The notes under the pieces: generated by a model | What the model was told of the DNA's origin: nothing | Database searches by the model: none | What the model saw: the letters and a program-made list of their open reading frames with translations, nothing else | Position numbers and translations under genes: made by a program | Shown here: in pieces, positions 10,861-19,400 of the stretch | How the letters are laid out: each line of letters opens with the position of its first letter | Position numbering within the stretch: position 1 is the first letter of the stretch | Assembly: GCA_015058155.1 (NCBI GenBank) | Contig: SVCW01000004.1 | Span: 16,984 to 80,983, forward strand | DNA: 64,000 nucleotides | Direction of reading: 5' to 3' | DNA from: Clostridiales bacterium | GTDB lineage: Bacteria > Bacillota > Clostridia > Peptostreptococcales > Anaerovoracaceae

Positions 10861-11772
10861 TATGAACTTCAGAATATTATTTATCGCTTTTCCGTCCAGT
10901 TCGTTTTCGCCGTCTTCATATGTAGCAAAGAATTTCTGGTTCGGATAGTAGCCGGCATCGAGATATTTCATCATCTTTCCTCTTGCATTATCTTCATACT
11001 CTCTTATGCCCATAAGCCCAAAATGTTCCCATATCAACGTACTGCCATCCGGCATCAGGATAGTGAAATCAGGATAAAAAGCTATTCCGCCCACCCATGT
11101 TTTGAGTTCATATTTAAAAGGAATTCCCGCTTGTGTCAAAGCAAATGCAATTAAGAGTTCGGATTTTGATCTTACATAGAATCCTAGCCCCGTATCGATA
11201 CGGCGGGTACTATTCGATATTTCCTTTCCTTGATGCCCTCCTTCTTCAAACCATCTGACTACCATGTCCATATCGTATCCGGCTCGCACAAAAATTTCTT
11301 CTATATTTCCACTTTCACAGCGTCTCACGTTTATGACAGTTCCAGACATCGCTCTCCTTTTATAGTCATCATTGGGAAGTCCCGATACGAGATTTATAAG
11401 TGTTTTGACTTTGTCTGGCATTCGGTACTTCGCACACGTATTTTCAATAATTGAGTCTGCAGTAATTTCATTGTACTTCTGTGCCTTCTTCAATATTCTT
11501 TTGTTCTTTGTTGCCCATTCATTTAACGTTGTTAGCACCTGTTTATACACTAAATCATCAATGAGTTTCTGTGTTTTGTCTTCTTTGCTTCCGAGCGAAA
11601 CATATTTCCACTTATCATTTTCCTTATAAACATGATATGGTATGTACTTGTTTCCGCGTTTTTTAAATGAAACAATTCCTTTCTGGAATTTTCCGCTGTC
11701 CTTTGCGTATATTTCCTCAATCTTATTGCAAAGTTCTTCGATACTCTTGAGTTTTTCTCTATTCCCTTTCAT
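10834..11772 (-). CDS. PD-(D/E)XK-like nuclease-domain protein, function unknown
   Basis: A 312-residue protein. The ATG at 11772 is preceded by AAGGAGG at a 7-base spacing. The C-terminal part (about 200-310) resembles the PD-(D/E)XK nuclease fold: Glu205 in RSKSELLIAFAL, Asp235 in FYPDFTIL, and Glu249-His250 in IWEHFG, with the expected strand-helix spacing. The N-terminal part is helical and lysine-rich and could bind DNA. Proteins of this kind occur as lone genes in Firmicutes; no methylase or other partner is adjacent. Its upstream side borders the palindrome array and its end is tandemly repeated. Nuclease activity is inference. Confidence 0.6.
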   Translation of the reverse strand: MKGNREKLKSIEELCNKIEEIYAKDSGKFQKGIVSFKKRGNKYIPYHVYKENDKWKYVSLGSKEDKTQKLIDDLVYKQVLTTLNEWATKNKRILKKAQKYNEITADSIIENTCAKYRMPDKVKTLINLVSGLPNDDYKRRAMSGTVINVRRCESGNIEEIFVRAGYDMDMVVRWFEEGGHQGKEISNSTRRIDTGLGFYVRSKSELLIAFALTQAGIPFKYELKTWVGGIAFYPDFTILMPDGSTLIWEHFGLMGIREYEDNARGKMMKYLDAGYYPNQKFFATYEDGENELDGKAINNILKFIENVIRTEN

Positions 11773-11870
11773 TTCTCGTCCTCCTTTTCCATATTTTACC
11801 ATATAGAAAGTTTTTATTGAAGACCTTTTCGAGCTTCATACCATGCTTTCTTGCCACCAACCGCGAAAGT

Positions 11871-12590
11871 GTGCCCATATCGCAAGTTTTGTGATTCTCG
11901 GACACATTTTCCCTCTGCAGCACCGGCATCTGTAGCCTTTCTCAAGCCCCAGAACAGAATCTTGTGCCTATATTTCGAGTTTTGCGATTCTCAGGCACAT
12001 TGTCCCTCGTTCATACGCTGCCATACGGTATCATCACGATCCCTTTCTTCGCTTAAGGTTACAACGTGTGCCCATATCGCAAGTTTTGTGATTCTCGGGC
12101 ACATTTTTGCTCTGCAACATCGGCATCCTTAGCCTTTCTCAATCTCCAGAACAGAATCTTGTGCCTATATTTCGAATTTCGTGATTCTCAGGCACACTTT
12201 CGCTCGTCCATACGCTGCCATACGGTATCATCACAATCCCTTTCTTCCCTTCATGCTGCAAATTGTGCCTATATCGCAAGTATTTCGATTCTCGGGCACA
12301 TTTTCCCTCGTTCATACGCTGCCATACGGTATCATCACGATCCCTTTCTTCGCTTAAGGTTACAACGTGTGCCCATATCGCAAGTTTTGCGATTCTCGGG
12401 CACATTTTCCCTCATCCATACGCTGCCATACGGTATCATCACAATCCCTTTGGCTACAACGTGTGCCTATATTTAGAATTTCGTGATTCTCAGGCACATT
12501 TCCGCTCTGCAACATCGGCATCCGTAGCCTTTCTCAATCTCCAGAACAGAATCTTGTGCCTATATTTCAAGTTTTGCGATTCTCAGGCAC
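11871..12590. repeat. Array of eight 35-bp covarying palindromes
   Basis: Units of exactly 35 bases start at 11871, 11964, 12068, 12161, 12265, 12369, 12463 and 12556. Each begins GTGCCY and ends RGGCAC around an ATATxxCxA...GATTCTC core. Where the left arm is GTGCCC the right arm is GGGCAC (units 3, 6); where it is GTGCCT the right arm is AGGCAC (units 2, 4, 7, 8); unit 5 keeps a T-G pair and unit 1 has one mismatch. Some units add an inner stem ATCGCAA/TTGCGAT. Spacers of 58, 59 or 69 bases are themselves of two recurring kinds. The array fills the stretch between the nuclease-like gene and nhaC, which holds no convincing gene. Confidence 0.9.
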
Positions 12591-12642
12591 ATTTCCGCTC
12601 GACACTTGTCTGAAAGAAGGCCTATCGTTCAAGGCAACAAAA

Positions 12643-12676
12643 AAAGTGCTGATGCTTTATCGCGCATCAGCACTTT
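12643..12676 (-). terminator. Terminator of nhaC-type gene
   Basis: A 13-bp perfect stem (AAAGTGCTGATGC at 12643-12655, GCATCAGCACTTT at 12664-12676) followed on the minus strand by seven T residues. Confidence 0.9.
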
Positions 12677-12689
12677 CAATACAGATAAC

Positions 12690-14057
12690 TTACTTATTAA
12701 GTTCCTTTACCTTGCTTTCAGGCATCCAGTGTTCGAAATTCCACGGATCCTTCTTGATTGCGCCATTTGCAAATGGAACAAAGATTGAAATAACCGCAAC
12801 GATTGCAAGAAGTGCCTGATACCAGAGGCAGCCGATAATCTGGAATGTTCCGACAGTACCCGATGTAAGTCCTCCGATTAAAAGAATCTGAGCTCCGTAA
12901 GGAATAGCCCCCTGCATTATACATGCGAAAATATCAAGAAGCGAAGCCGATCTTCTAGGATCCACTTTGTACTCTTCGCAAATGCTCTTCACGATAGGAC
13001 CGATTGCAATAATCGCAACAGTATTGTTTGCGATTGCCATGTCAGCAACTGATGTCATAGCTGCGATGCCGAGTTCCGCTGACTTCTGTCCCTTAATAAA
13101 CGAACGAACCTTATTAATGAGCCAGTCTACGCCGCCTTCATGCTCTACCATCTTAGCAAGACCACCGATGAAGATTGATGTAAGGAATACTTCCATCATG
13201 CCGAGCATTCCGTTATATATGTTCTGCGCAAACGCAAGGACCGTCATTCCGTCAAACATGCCGATAACGCCTGAGAAAACAATACCTATAGTAAGTACCG
13301 CAAATACATTCATTCCTGAAAGTGCAAGAACAATTACAGCTACATACGGTAAAGTTTTTACAATGCTGTATTCGCCGATTTCAATAACTGCTGATCCGTC
13401 TGTCTGTCCGAAAACAAGAAGAAGCACTACTGTAATCACTGCCGCAATCATTGAAATCTTGAGGTTCATTCTGAACTTATCTCTCATTTCGCAACCCTGT
13501 GATCTTGTTGCTGCGATTGTTGTATCTGAAATGAATGAGAGGTTATCTCCGAACATTGCTCCGCCAACAACTGCACCCATTGTAAGCGCCATGTTTGTGC
13601 CTGTTACTGCTGCTACTCCGGCTCCGATCGGTGCGATTGCCGAAAGTGTTCCCATTGATGTTCCTGTCGCAGTCGACATAAACGCTGAAATGATAAAGAG
13701 GCCTGCAATGATAAGATTGAGCGGGAGCACCGAAAGGCCGAGATTTACTACTGAATCAACTCCGCCCATAGCCTTTGATACCGCTGAAAAAGCACCTGCG
13801 AGGAGATAAATCATGCACATAGTCACGATATCGATGTTACCGACTCCGCTTGCAAATACTTCGAACTTATCGTTAATCTTGCCCTTGAAAACAATAAAAG
13901 CAAAAATTATCGCAATGAGACAAGCTGTTGGTGCAGGAAACTGATAAAACGCCATTTCAGTCCCTTTCATTTCAAGTATGATTCCTGCTCCTAAATAAAT
14001 GATAATAAATAGTAAAAACGGGAAGAGTGCAAATGCACTTCCTTTTTTCTTTTCCAT
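12690..14057 (-). CDS. NhaC-family Na+/H+ antiporter
   Basis: A 455-residue membrane protein with about eleven or twelve helices. The segment FGDNLSFISDTTIAA (about residue 170) matches the signature of NhaC antiporters (GDKLSPLSDTT), and a second repeat half carries SVADMAIANNTVAIIAIGPI. Members exchange Na+ for protons, and some swap amino acids or organic acids. It ends at its own terminator and lies after the Cys/Met lyase gene with only a weak hairpin between, so it may serve that gene's substrate or product; this is inference. The start follows AAGGAAGG. Confidence 0.85.
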   Translation of the reverse strand: MEKKKGSAFALFPFLLFIIIYLGAGIILEMKGTEMAFYQFPAPTACLIAIIFAFIVFKGKINDKFEVFASGVGNIDIVTMCMIYLLAGAFSAVSKAMGGVDSVVNLGLSVLPLNLIIAGLFIISAFMSTATGTSMGTLSAIAPIGAGVAAVTGTNMALTMGAVVGGAMFGDNLSFISDTTIAATRSQGCEMRDKFRMNLKISMIAAVITVVLLLVFGQTDGSAVIEIGEYSIVKTLPYVAVIVLALSGMNVFAVLTIGIVFSGVIGMFDGMTVLAFAQNIYNGMLGMMEVFLTSIFIGGLAKMVEHEGGVDWLINKVRSFIKGQKSAELGIAAMTSVADMAIANNTVAIIAIGPIVKSICEEYKVDPRRSASLLDIFACIMQGAIPYGAQILLIGGLTSGTVGTFQIIGCLWYQALLAIVAVISIFVPFANGAIKKDPWNFEHWMPESKVKELNK

Positions 14058-14093
14058 AACTGCTGTTTTCCTTCCTTATTTATAATCGCTCAA

Positions 14094-14126
14094 AAGCTGC
14101 ACTCAAAACGCATCTGAATGCAGCTT
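14094..14126 (-). terminator. Hairpin between the PLP lyase and antiporter genes
   Basis: AAGCTGCA (14094-14101) pairs with TGCAGCTT (14119-14126). The tail on the minus strand is only weakly T-rich, so it may terminate partially or separate two segments of one transcript. Confidence 0.4.
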
Positions 14127-14145
14127 CATGATTTACACTTCTTAA

Positions 14146-15345
14146 TTAAATTTTATCAAGAGCTTCTGCGAGTTCTGCGATGATGTCATCCGCATCTTCG
14201 ATACCGATTGAGAAACGAAGCTGGCCCATTGAAATGCCTGCCGCTTCCATATCTTCAGGGCTGTATGCTCTGTGAGAAGTTTTTGCAGGATATGATATTG
14301 TTGTCGAGAATCCTGCGAGGCTCGGAACGAGTTTTATTGTAGGGCACTCTTTAATAAGTGTGCTTGCACCTTCTTCTCCACCTGCAATGTCTGCGCTGAG
14401 CATTCCGCCGCATCTTCCCTCTACGAAGAGCTTGTCCGCAAGTTCCTTATACTTTGATGACGCAAGACCCGGATAATATACTCTTTCAACTTTAGGATGC
14501 TTTTCAAGGAATTCTGCAACCTTGAGAGCATTTTCCGAATGCGCCTTCATTCTGAGGTCGAGCGTACGGAGGCTTCTTGCGAGGAGCCACGCTTCAAAAG
14601 GACCCATGATAGCACCGTAAAGTGTAAAATATCTTCTGAGCTGTGCGATGTTTTCAGCATCCGAAAGGATTGCTCCACCTGTAAGATCGCTGTGTCCTCC
14701 GATGAACTTTGTTGTACTGTATACTACTATATCCGCACCATGTTCAAGCGGTCTGCAAACCGCAGGTGTCGCAAATGTATTGTCAATAATGAGTTTGCAA
14801 CCGTTTGCGTGTGCAATTTCAGCAATTGCCGGTATATCGATTACTTCCATCAAAGGATTTGAAATTGTTTCTGTATAGAAAACTTTTGTTTCAGGACGTA
14901 CTGCAGCTTTTACTGCTTCGAAGTCCTCGAAATCAACAAATGTAACTTCTACCCCGAAACGCGGAAGTTCATTCTTGAAATAATCATAAACACCACCATA
15001 AAGAACAGGTGACGAAATAATATGATCTCCCGACTTCACATTAGCAATAATTGAAGTAACGATTGCTGCCATTCCTGATGAGAATACGAGCGCTCCGTCT
15101 GCATCTTCAGCTGCCGCAAGAATTTCTTCTACTGCATCTGTTCCCGGATTTGTCATACGAGTATATACATATCCGTCAGCATTTCCTTCATAAACTGCGT
15201 CGAGCGTCGGAACATCGTCAAATGAAAATACAGAAGTCATGTAAATCGGAAGTACCTTTGGCACTGATACTCCTGCATGAATTTTCTTTGCAATGCCTAC
15301 ATCACCAGTGTGCGCAAGACGTGTACGAAGATGTTTCTTTTCCAT
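14146..15345 (-). CDS. Cys/Met-metabolism PLP enzyme, gamma-lyase type
   Basis: A 399-residue member of the trans-sulfuration family. The PLP lysine is Lys213 in STTKFIGGHSD, the ring-stacking tyrosine Tyr116 in VLYGGVYDYF, and Asp188 in IIDNTFATP. Candidates are methionine gamma-lyase, which yields methanethiol, ammonia and 2-oxobutyrate, and cystathionine gamma-lyase or synthase. Methionine gamma-lyase usually has Cys in YGCT; here it is YGGV, so the choice is open. 2-Oxobutyrate would be a natural substrate for the 2-oxoacid oxidoreductases of this window. It has its own promoter at 15367-15395. Confidence 0.85.
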   Translation of the reverse strand: MEKKHLRTRLAHTGDVGIAKKIHAGVSVPKVLPIYMTSVFSFDDVPTLDAVYEGNADGYVYTRMTNPGTDAVEEILAAAEDADGALVFSSGMAAIVTSIIANVKSGDHIISSPVLYGGVYDYFKNELPRFGVEVTFVDFEDFEAVKAAVRPETKVFYTETISNPLMEVIDIPAIAEIAHANGCKLIIDNTFATPAVCRPLEHGADIVVYSTTKFIGGHSDLTGGAILSDAENIAQLRRYFTLYGAIMGPFEAWLLARSLRTLDLRMKAHSENALKVAEFLEKHPKVERVYYPGLASSKYKELADKLFVEGRCGGMLSADIAGGEEGASTLIKECPTIKLVPSLAGFSTTISYPAKTSHRAYSPEDMEAAGISMGQLRFSIGIEDADDIIAELAEALDKI

Positions 15346-15366
15346 TTCTAAACCTCACTTTACTAA

Positions 15367-15395
15367 ATTCTACAAAGTTTGCTTCAAAGATACAA
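15367..15395 (-). promoter_or_regulatory. Promoter of the PLP lyase gene
   Basis: On the minus strand TTGTAT (15395-15390), 17 bases and TAGAAT (15372-15367), about 20 bases before the start codon. Confidence 0.55.
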
Positions 15396-15413
15396 AATCC
15401 CCATTTTCAGCTT

Positions 15414-16523
15414 TTAAGCATATAACTTTTTAAGAATTTCTACTATTCGCTGGCTTGTCTTGCCGTCTCCGTACGGATTTGCGGCATGCGCCATTTTATC
15501 GTAAGCTTCCTTGTCAGTAAGAAGCTCTTTTGTCATATTATAAATCGTATCTCTTTCAACACCTGCAAGCTTCGCTGTTCCTGCAGCAATCGCTTCAGGT
15601 CTTTCAGTTTCCTTACGTACAACGAGTACAGGCTTGCCGAGTGACGGTGCTTCTTCCTGCATACCGCCTGAATCGGTAATGATAAGATATGATTTTGCCT
15701 GTAAGTTTACAAAAGGCTGATACTGGAGCGGCTCAATAAGGTGAATATTATCTGCTCCGTCGAGAATTCTTCCTGCAATTTCTCTTACCTTTGGATTCAG
15801 ATGTACAGGATAAATTACTTCAACATCATCAAATTCATCTGCAATCTGGCGGATTGCACCGAAGATATTTTCCATGTTTTCACCGAGATTTTCACGACGA
15901 TGACATGTTACCGTAATTACTCTCTTATTTTCAAAATCGATTGTCTTAAGAGTTTCATCTTCAAACTCATAAGGCTTTCCTGCTACTTCAAGGAAAGCAT
16001 CGATTACTGTATTTCCTGTGATAAAAATCTTGTCTTCTGCGATTCCTTCACGAAGAAGATTGTCTTTGTTTCTTTCTGTAGGCGAAAAATGAACGTCAGC
16101 CATATGTCCTGTGAGGACTCTGTTCATTTCTTCAGGGAATGGTGAATACTTGTCGTATGTTCTTAAACCTGCTTCAACATGTCCGATTTTAACCTGGTGA
16201 TAAAATCCTGCGAGTGCTGCCGCAAAAGTCGTAGTTGTATCACCGTGAACGAGCACGATATCAGGCTGTTCCTTATTGAAAACTTCATCAAGACCATTAA
16301 GCACGTTTGAAGTAATCATGCTTATAGTCTGATTCGGCTTCATAATATTCAAATCATAGTCCGGCTTGAGGTGGAAGAGTTCAAGCACCTGGTCAAGCAT
16401 CTCTCTGTGCTGTGCAGTAACGCAGAGCACTGATTCAATGCCTTCCGCCTTTTCGAGTTCCTTAACGAGTGGCGCCATCTTGATTGCTTCCGGTCTTGTA
16501 CCGAATACTGTGAGTACTTTCAT
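15414..16523 (-). CDS. wecB: UDP-N-acetylglucosamine 2-epimerase, non-hydrolysing
   Basis: A 369-residue enzyme that interconverts UDP-GlcNAc and UDP-ManNAc for teichoic acid or capsule linkage units. The N-terminal MKVLTVFGTRPEAIKMAPLV, the central HVEAGLRT, and TDSGGMQEEAPSLGKPVLVVRKETERPEA are all diagnostic. Length is normal. It starts 3 bases after the tagO-type gene, with GGAGG before the ATG, so the two are co-transcribed and act in one pathway. Confidence 0.96.
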   Translation of the reverse strand: MKVLTVFGTRPEAIKMAPLVKELEKAEGIESVLCVTAQHREMLDQVLELFHLKPDYDLNIMKPNQTISMITSNVLNGLDEVFNKEQPDIVLVHGDTTTTFAAALAGFYHQVKIGHVEAGLRTYDKYSPFPEEMNRVLTGHMADVHFSPTERNKDNLLREGIAEDKIFITGNTVIDAFLEVAGKPYEFEDETLKTIDFENKRVITVTCHRRENLGENMENIFGAIRQIADEFDDVEVIYPVHLNPKVREIAGRILDGADNIHLIEPLQYQPFVNLQAKSYLIITDSGGMQEEAPSLGKPVLVVRKETERPEAIAAGTAKLAGVERDTIYNMTKELLTDKEAYDKMAHAANPYGDGKTSQRIVEILKKLYA

Positions 16524-16525
16524 TT

Positions 16526-17668
16526 TTATGCCTCCGGTTTCTCTTCGCGCTTTTCAGGCGCTTCATCTTTCCTGTTTGCCTTCAGAATAATCCACGGATT
16601 ATTGGCTTCTGTCAGGAATACATATATATACATTGCCGCAACTCCCACAAGTCCGAGAGTTTCAACATAAAGATTTCTTGAGAAGAGTACAGCGGCAACA
16701 CCCATAACGCCGCCGATTCCGTAAAGAGTAAGAACCGATCTTCTCTGTCCGAGTCCTGCCTGCATGAGTCTGTGGTGGAGATGACCCTTATCCGCTTCCA
16801 TAATCGGACGCTTGTTTATAAGTCTTCTTAAGATTGCAAACGCTGTATCAAAAATCGGAACACCAAGAACGAGTACTGGTCCGATAAGAGCCATAACTGT
16901 CGCCGATTTTACAGGTCCCACAATTGAGTTCGTCGCAAGCATAAATCCAAGGAAGAGCGAACCACCGTCACCCATGAAGATTTTTGCAGGATGGAAGTTG
17001 TACGGAAGAAATCCGAGCGCACCACCTGCGAGTGCAAGCATAGCAAACGATGTAAGATATGACCCGTGAATGTATGCTGTGTATGCAAGACAGAGCGATG
17101 CGATAGCCGAAAGCCCTGCCGAAAGTCCGTCAAGTCCGTCGATTAAGTTTACTGTATTTGTAATACCTACAATCCAGATTACAGTAATGATGTATGATAC
17201 GATTCCGGCAAAGAAAATATGTCCGTCAGCGAACCCTAATGCTGCTACGAAATTGATTCTTACGCCGAAAGCATATGCAACCGTACCGCAAAGGATCTGT
17301 GCAAGAAACTTTACCTTTGCAGGCATACTTTTAAGGTCATCAATAACACCTACAATATAAATCAGAATTCCGCCTGCAATTACACCGGTCATCTTTTCAA
17401 CAGGCTGAGGAATAAGCTCCGCCTGAGGATACTTCACGAGAAATGCTTCGCAGAACATCGGAAAGATAACGTAAGTTGTCAGTACGATACTCGCCATAAC
17501 CCCGATAAATATTGCCATTCCGCCAAAACGCGGCATAGCTTTTGTATGCATACGTCTGTTGTCCTTCGGAATGTCTATTGCACCGATTTTAGGCGCTATT
17601 TTAATCGCAAGCGGTGTGCATGCGAATGCAAGTATAAATGCAGTCAAAAATGTTATGCAGAAATACAT
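16526..17668 (-). CDS. tagO: Undecaprenyl-phosphate GlcNAc-1-phosphate transferase
   Basis: A 380-residue polytopic membrane enzyme of the MraY/WecA family that starts wall teichoic acid or polysaccharide synthesis. Visible motifs are PKDNRRMHTKAMPRFGG near the N-terminus, NTVNLIDGLDGLSAG (metal-binding Asp pair), and FMGDGGSLFLGF. The C-terminal HLHHRLMQAGLGQRR loop is the conserved His-rich segment. The start has a GGGGGA site. Its position between comEB and wecB is a common Firmicutes arrangement. Confidence 0.95.
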   Translation of the reverse strand: MYFCITFLTAFILAFACTPLAIKIAPKIGAIDIPKDNRRMHTKAMPRFGGMAIFIGVMASIVLTTYVIFPMFCEAFLVKYPQAELIPQPVEKMTGVIAGGILIYIVGVIDDLKSMPAKVKFLAQILCGTVAYAFGVRINFVAALGFADGHIFFAGIVSYIITVIWIVGITNTVNLIDGLDGLSAGLSAIASLCLAYTAYIHGSYLTSFAMLALAGGALGFLPYNFHPAKIFMGDGGSLFLGFMLATNSIVGPVKSATVMALIGPVLVLGVPIFDTAFAILRRLINKRPIMEADKGHLHHRLMQAGLGQRRSVLTLYGIGGVMGVAAVLFSRNLYVETLGLVGVAAMYIYVFLTEANNPWIILKANRKDEAPEKREEKPEA

Positions 17669-17680
17669 TTATAAATCCCC

Positions 17681-18136
17681 CTATTTTTCCCCCAGCATTT
17701 CTATATTGAGACCTGCTTCAGTAAGAATATCTACTGCAAGCTGATCCGGATAACCTTCATTTACTACGATTCTCTTAATCCCTGCGTTAATAATCATCTT
17801 TGCGCAGATTACGCAAGGCTGATGTGTAACGTAAATTGTTGCTCCATCTATGCTCTGACCTGAAGTTGCCGCCTGAATGATTGCGTTCTGCTCTGCGTGA
17901 AGTGCCATGCAGAGTTCATGTCTTTCCCCGGAAGGAACTCCGAGTTTCTGTCTTAAACAGCCACCTCTTTCTTCACAATGAGCGATTCCCTTAGGTGCTC
18001 CGTTGTATCCTGTAGCAACGATTCTTCTATCCTGAACAATTACTGCACCTACACTTCTTCTCATACATGTTGAACGTGTTGATGCAAGTTTTGCTGCTTC
18101 CATGAAATATTCGTCCCATGATGGTCTCTTGTCCAT
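17681..18136 (-). CDS. comEB: ComEB/dCMP deaminase-family protein
   Basis: A 151-residue zinc-dependent deaminase. His80 and Glu82 (HAEQN) and the PCVIC pair (Cys108, Cys111) form the catalytic zinc site. The N-terminal part carries [24 protein letters not shown], typical of dCMP deaminases. It would convert dCMP to dUMP for dTMP synthesis. It is the first gene of the comEB-tagO-wecB transcript, driven by the promoter at 18176-18204. Confidence 0.93.
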   Translation of the reverse strand: MDKRPSWDEYFMEAAKLASTRSTCMRRSVGAVIVQDRRIVATGYNGAPKGIAHCEERGGCLRQKLGVPSGERHELCMALHAEQNAIIQAATSGQSIDGATIYVTHQPCVICAKMIINAGIKRIVVNEGYPDQLAVDILTEAGLNIEMLGEK

Positions 18137-18175
18137 AATTCTGCTCCTTTGAACTACTAAATATATAACACTTAA

Positions 18176-18204
18176 TTATAACATTAAAGGCACGCAAATA
18201 CAAT
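18176..18204 (-). promoter_or_regulatory. Promoter of comEB-tagO-wecB
   Basis: On the minus strand TTGTAT (18204-18199), 17 bases and TATAAT (18181-18176), just after the truA stop codon. Confidence 0.65.
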
Positions 18205-18211
18205 CAAAAGG

Positions 18212-19042
18212 CTATACCCTGTCATAATAAACTTCTGCAAGATAAAGGCCCTGAGGTGGTGCTGTATGGCCGGCATTCTGTCTGTCAAGGCTTTCAATTA
18301 CAGCCGGTATATCTTCCGGCTTTTTCTTTCCGAGACCGACTTCAACGAGAGTTCCTGTAATGATTCTCACCATGTTGTAAAGGAAACCGTCTCCGCTGAT
18401 TCTGATTTCGATATCCTGAACTATGCGTCTTCTTCTGTCCGCTGCGCCCGAAGGCATTTCTTTCACAGCGTCCGTAACGGTTTCAATAATTTCAAGATCA
18501 TATACAGTTCTTACCGTAGTTTCCTTTTCTTCACCGCCTGATGCCTGGAAACACTTGAAATCATGCGTTCCGACGATGTATTTCGCTGCTTCACGCATTA
18601 CTGATACGTCAAGATGCTCAGTCATCTGGTATCGATAATTCTTAAGGAAGATATCAGGCTCGTCCGCACATCTTATCTTGTAAATGTACTGTTTACCCTT
18701 TGCATCGAAACGCGCATGAAATCCCTCAGGAACAACTTCAGCCGAAATGATCCTTACATCTCCGCACCCAGCCATCTTACCTCCTGCAAGAAGGTTGTTT
18801 GCAGCGAGAGGTATCCTCTCAACCGGAATTCCGAACTCAGCTTCAAAACTTGCCTGCTGACCAAGGGCATGAACTCCTGCATCTGTTCTGCTCGTTCCGT
18901 TTATCTTTATATCAGTATTGCACACAACCGAAAGCACCTGCTCGAGCTCGCCCTGAACCGTGCGCATGCGAGGCTGTCTCTGCCACCCGTAAAAGTTTGT
19001 TCCGTCGTATTCAATTTTCAAAAAAACATTTTTCTTTTCCAT
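18212..19042 (-). CDS. truA: tRNA pseudouridine synthase A
   Basis: A 276-residue enzyme that makes pseudouridine at positions 38-40 of the tRNA anticodon stem. Catalytic Asp54 lies in SRTDAGVHALGQ and the N-terminal LKIEYDGTNFYGWQRQP is diagnostic. The ATG at 19042 gives a family-length protein, but no Shine-Dalgarno site precedes it. A TATAAA lies about 5 bases before it, so the message may start at or near the ATG. A longer reading frame to a TTG at 19093 is possible but adds non-conserved residues. Confidence 0.93.
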   Translation of the reverse strand: MEKKNVFLKIEYDGTNFYGWQRQPRMRTVQGELEQVLSVVCNTDIKINGTSRTDAGVHALGQQASFEAEFGIPVERIPLAANNLLAGGKMAGCGDVRIISAEVVPEGFHARFDAKGKQYIYKIRCADEPDIFLKNYRYQMTEHLDVSVMREAAKYIVGTHDFKCFQASGGEEKETTVRTVYDLEIIETVTDAVKEMPSGAADRRRRIVQDIEIRISGDGFLYNMVRIITGTLVEVGLGKKKPEDIPAVIESLDRQNAGHTAPPQGLYLAEVYYDRV

Positions 19043-19098
19043 GTTTATAGTATGCCATTTTAAGATGTCTTTCGCAAGCCGGAAGGAAGTCAAAAAAT

Positions 19099-19142
19099 AA
19101 ATAACACCGACCTGATTTCTTTACATCAAATCGGTGTTATTA
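19099..19142 (-). terminator. Terminator of the small transcription unit before truA
   Basis: AATAACACCGA pairs with TCGGTGTTATT across a central TGAT/ATCA stem, and the minus strand continues into TTTTTTG. It directly follows the stop codons of the 18-codon frame at 19140-19196. Confidence 0.8.
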
Positions 19143-19196
19143 CTTCTCTGAGCTAAACACTTCTGGCGGACCCACCTCTTTCTTCATTACTTCCAT
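19140..19196 (-). CDS. Candidate 18-residue peptide or sRNA
   Basis: A short frame encoding MEVMKKEVGPPEVFSSEK ends in TAATAA right at the terminator hairpin. It lies inside an independent unit of about 190 bases with a near-perfect promoter (19288-19315) and a strong terminator (19099-19142), separated from the prepilin peptidase gene by that gene's own terminator. No clear Shine-Dalgarno site precedes the ATG, so the transcript may act as RNA instead. No known family is recognised. Confidence 0.4.
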   Translation of the reverse strand: MEVMKKEVGPPEVFSSEK

Positions 19197-19287
19197 TACT
19201 ATAACTTTTGATTTTCTACCAATAAACTAAATCCTTATATGGTAATGAGCTTTGGTGAATTTTCCTTCTACCTTGCTTCTTGTCTAT

Positions 19288-19315
19288 ATTATAGCACAGC
19301 AAAAATGAATGTCAA
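19288..19315 (-). promoter_or_regulatory. Strong promoter of a small transcription unit
   Basis: On the minus strand TTGACA (19315-19310), 16 bases and TATAAT (19293-19288), both hexamers perfect. No gene-sized frame follows before the terminator at 19099-19142, leaving a predicted RNA of about 190 bases from near 19281. Confidence 0.75.
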
Positions 19316-19374
19316 GAATTTTCTGAATATTTTTTCAATTATTTTTTGTAATTACTATCTGCAAAAAATTAAAA

Positions 19375-19400
19375 GCGGCAGCCTGCTACAATACTGCCGC
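19375..19400 (-). terminator. Terminator of the prepilin peptidase gene
   Basis: GCGGCAG (19375-19381) pairs with CTGCCGC (19394-19400); on the minus strand it is followed by TTTT, AA and TTTTTT. It overlaps the last codons of the gene. Confidence 0.8.

Noticed and set aside
11871..12590. CRISPR array
   Set aside because: The spacers are not unique: they fall into two repeated families and vary from 58 to 69 bases. The units are palindromic and diverged, and no cas genes are nearby.
11851..12819. Long plus- and minus-strand reading frames across the palindrome array
   Set aside because: They encode repeated Cys/His/Ser-rich strings dictated by the repeats, have no ribosome sites and match no protein pattern.
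13000..13809. 280-residue plus-strand frame opposite the antiporter
   Set aside because: Its composition is the antisense of membrane helices, with no ribosome site or conserved motif.
19150..19185. T-box riboswitch (AGGUGGGUCCGCC resembles the T-box bulge)
   Set aside because: No specifier stem or antiterminator was found, the downstream gene is truA and not an amino-acid gene, and the string is explained by the short frame.
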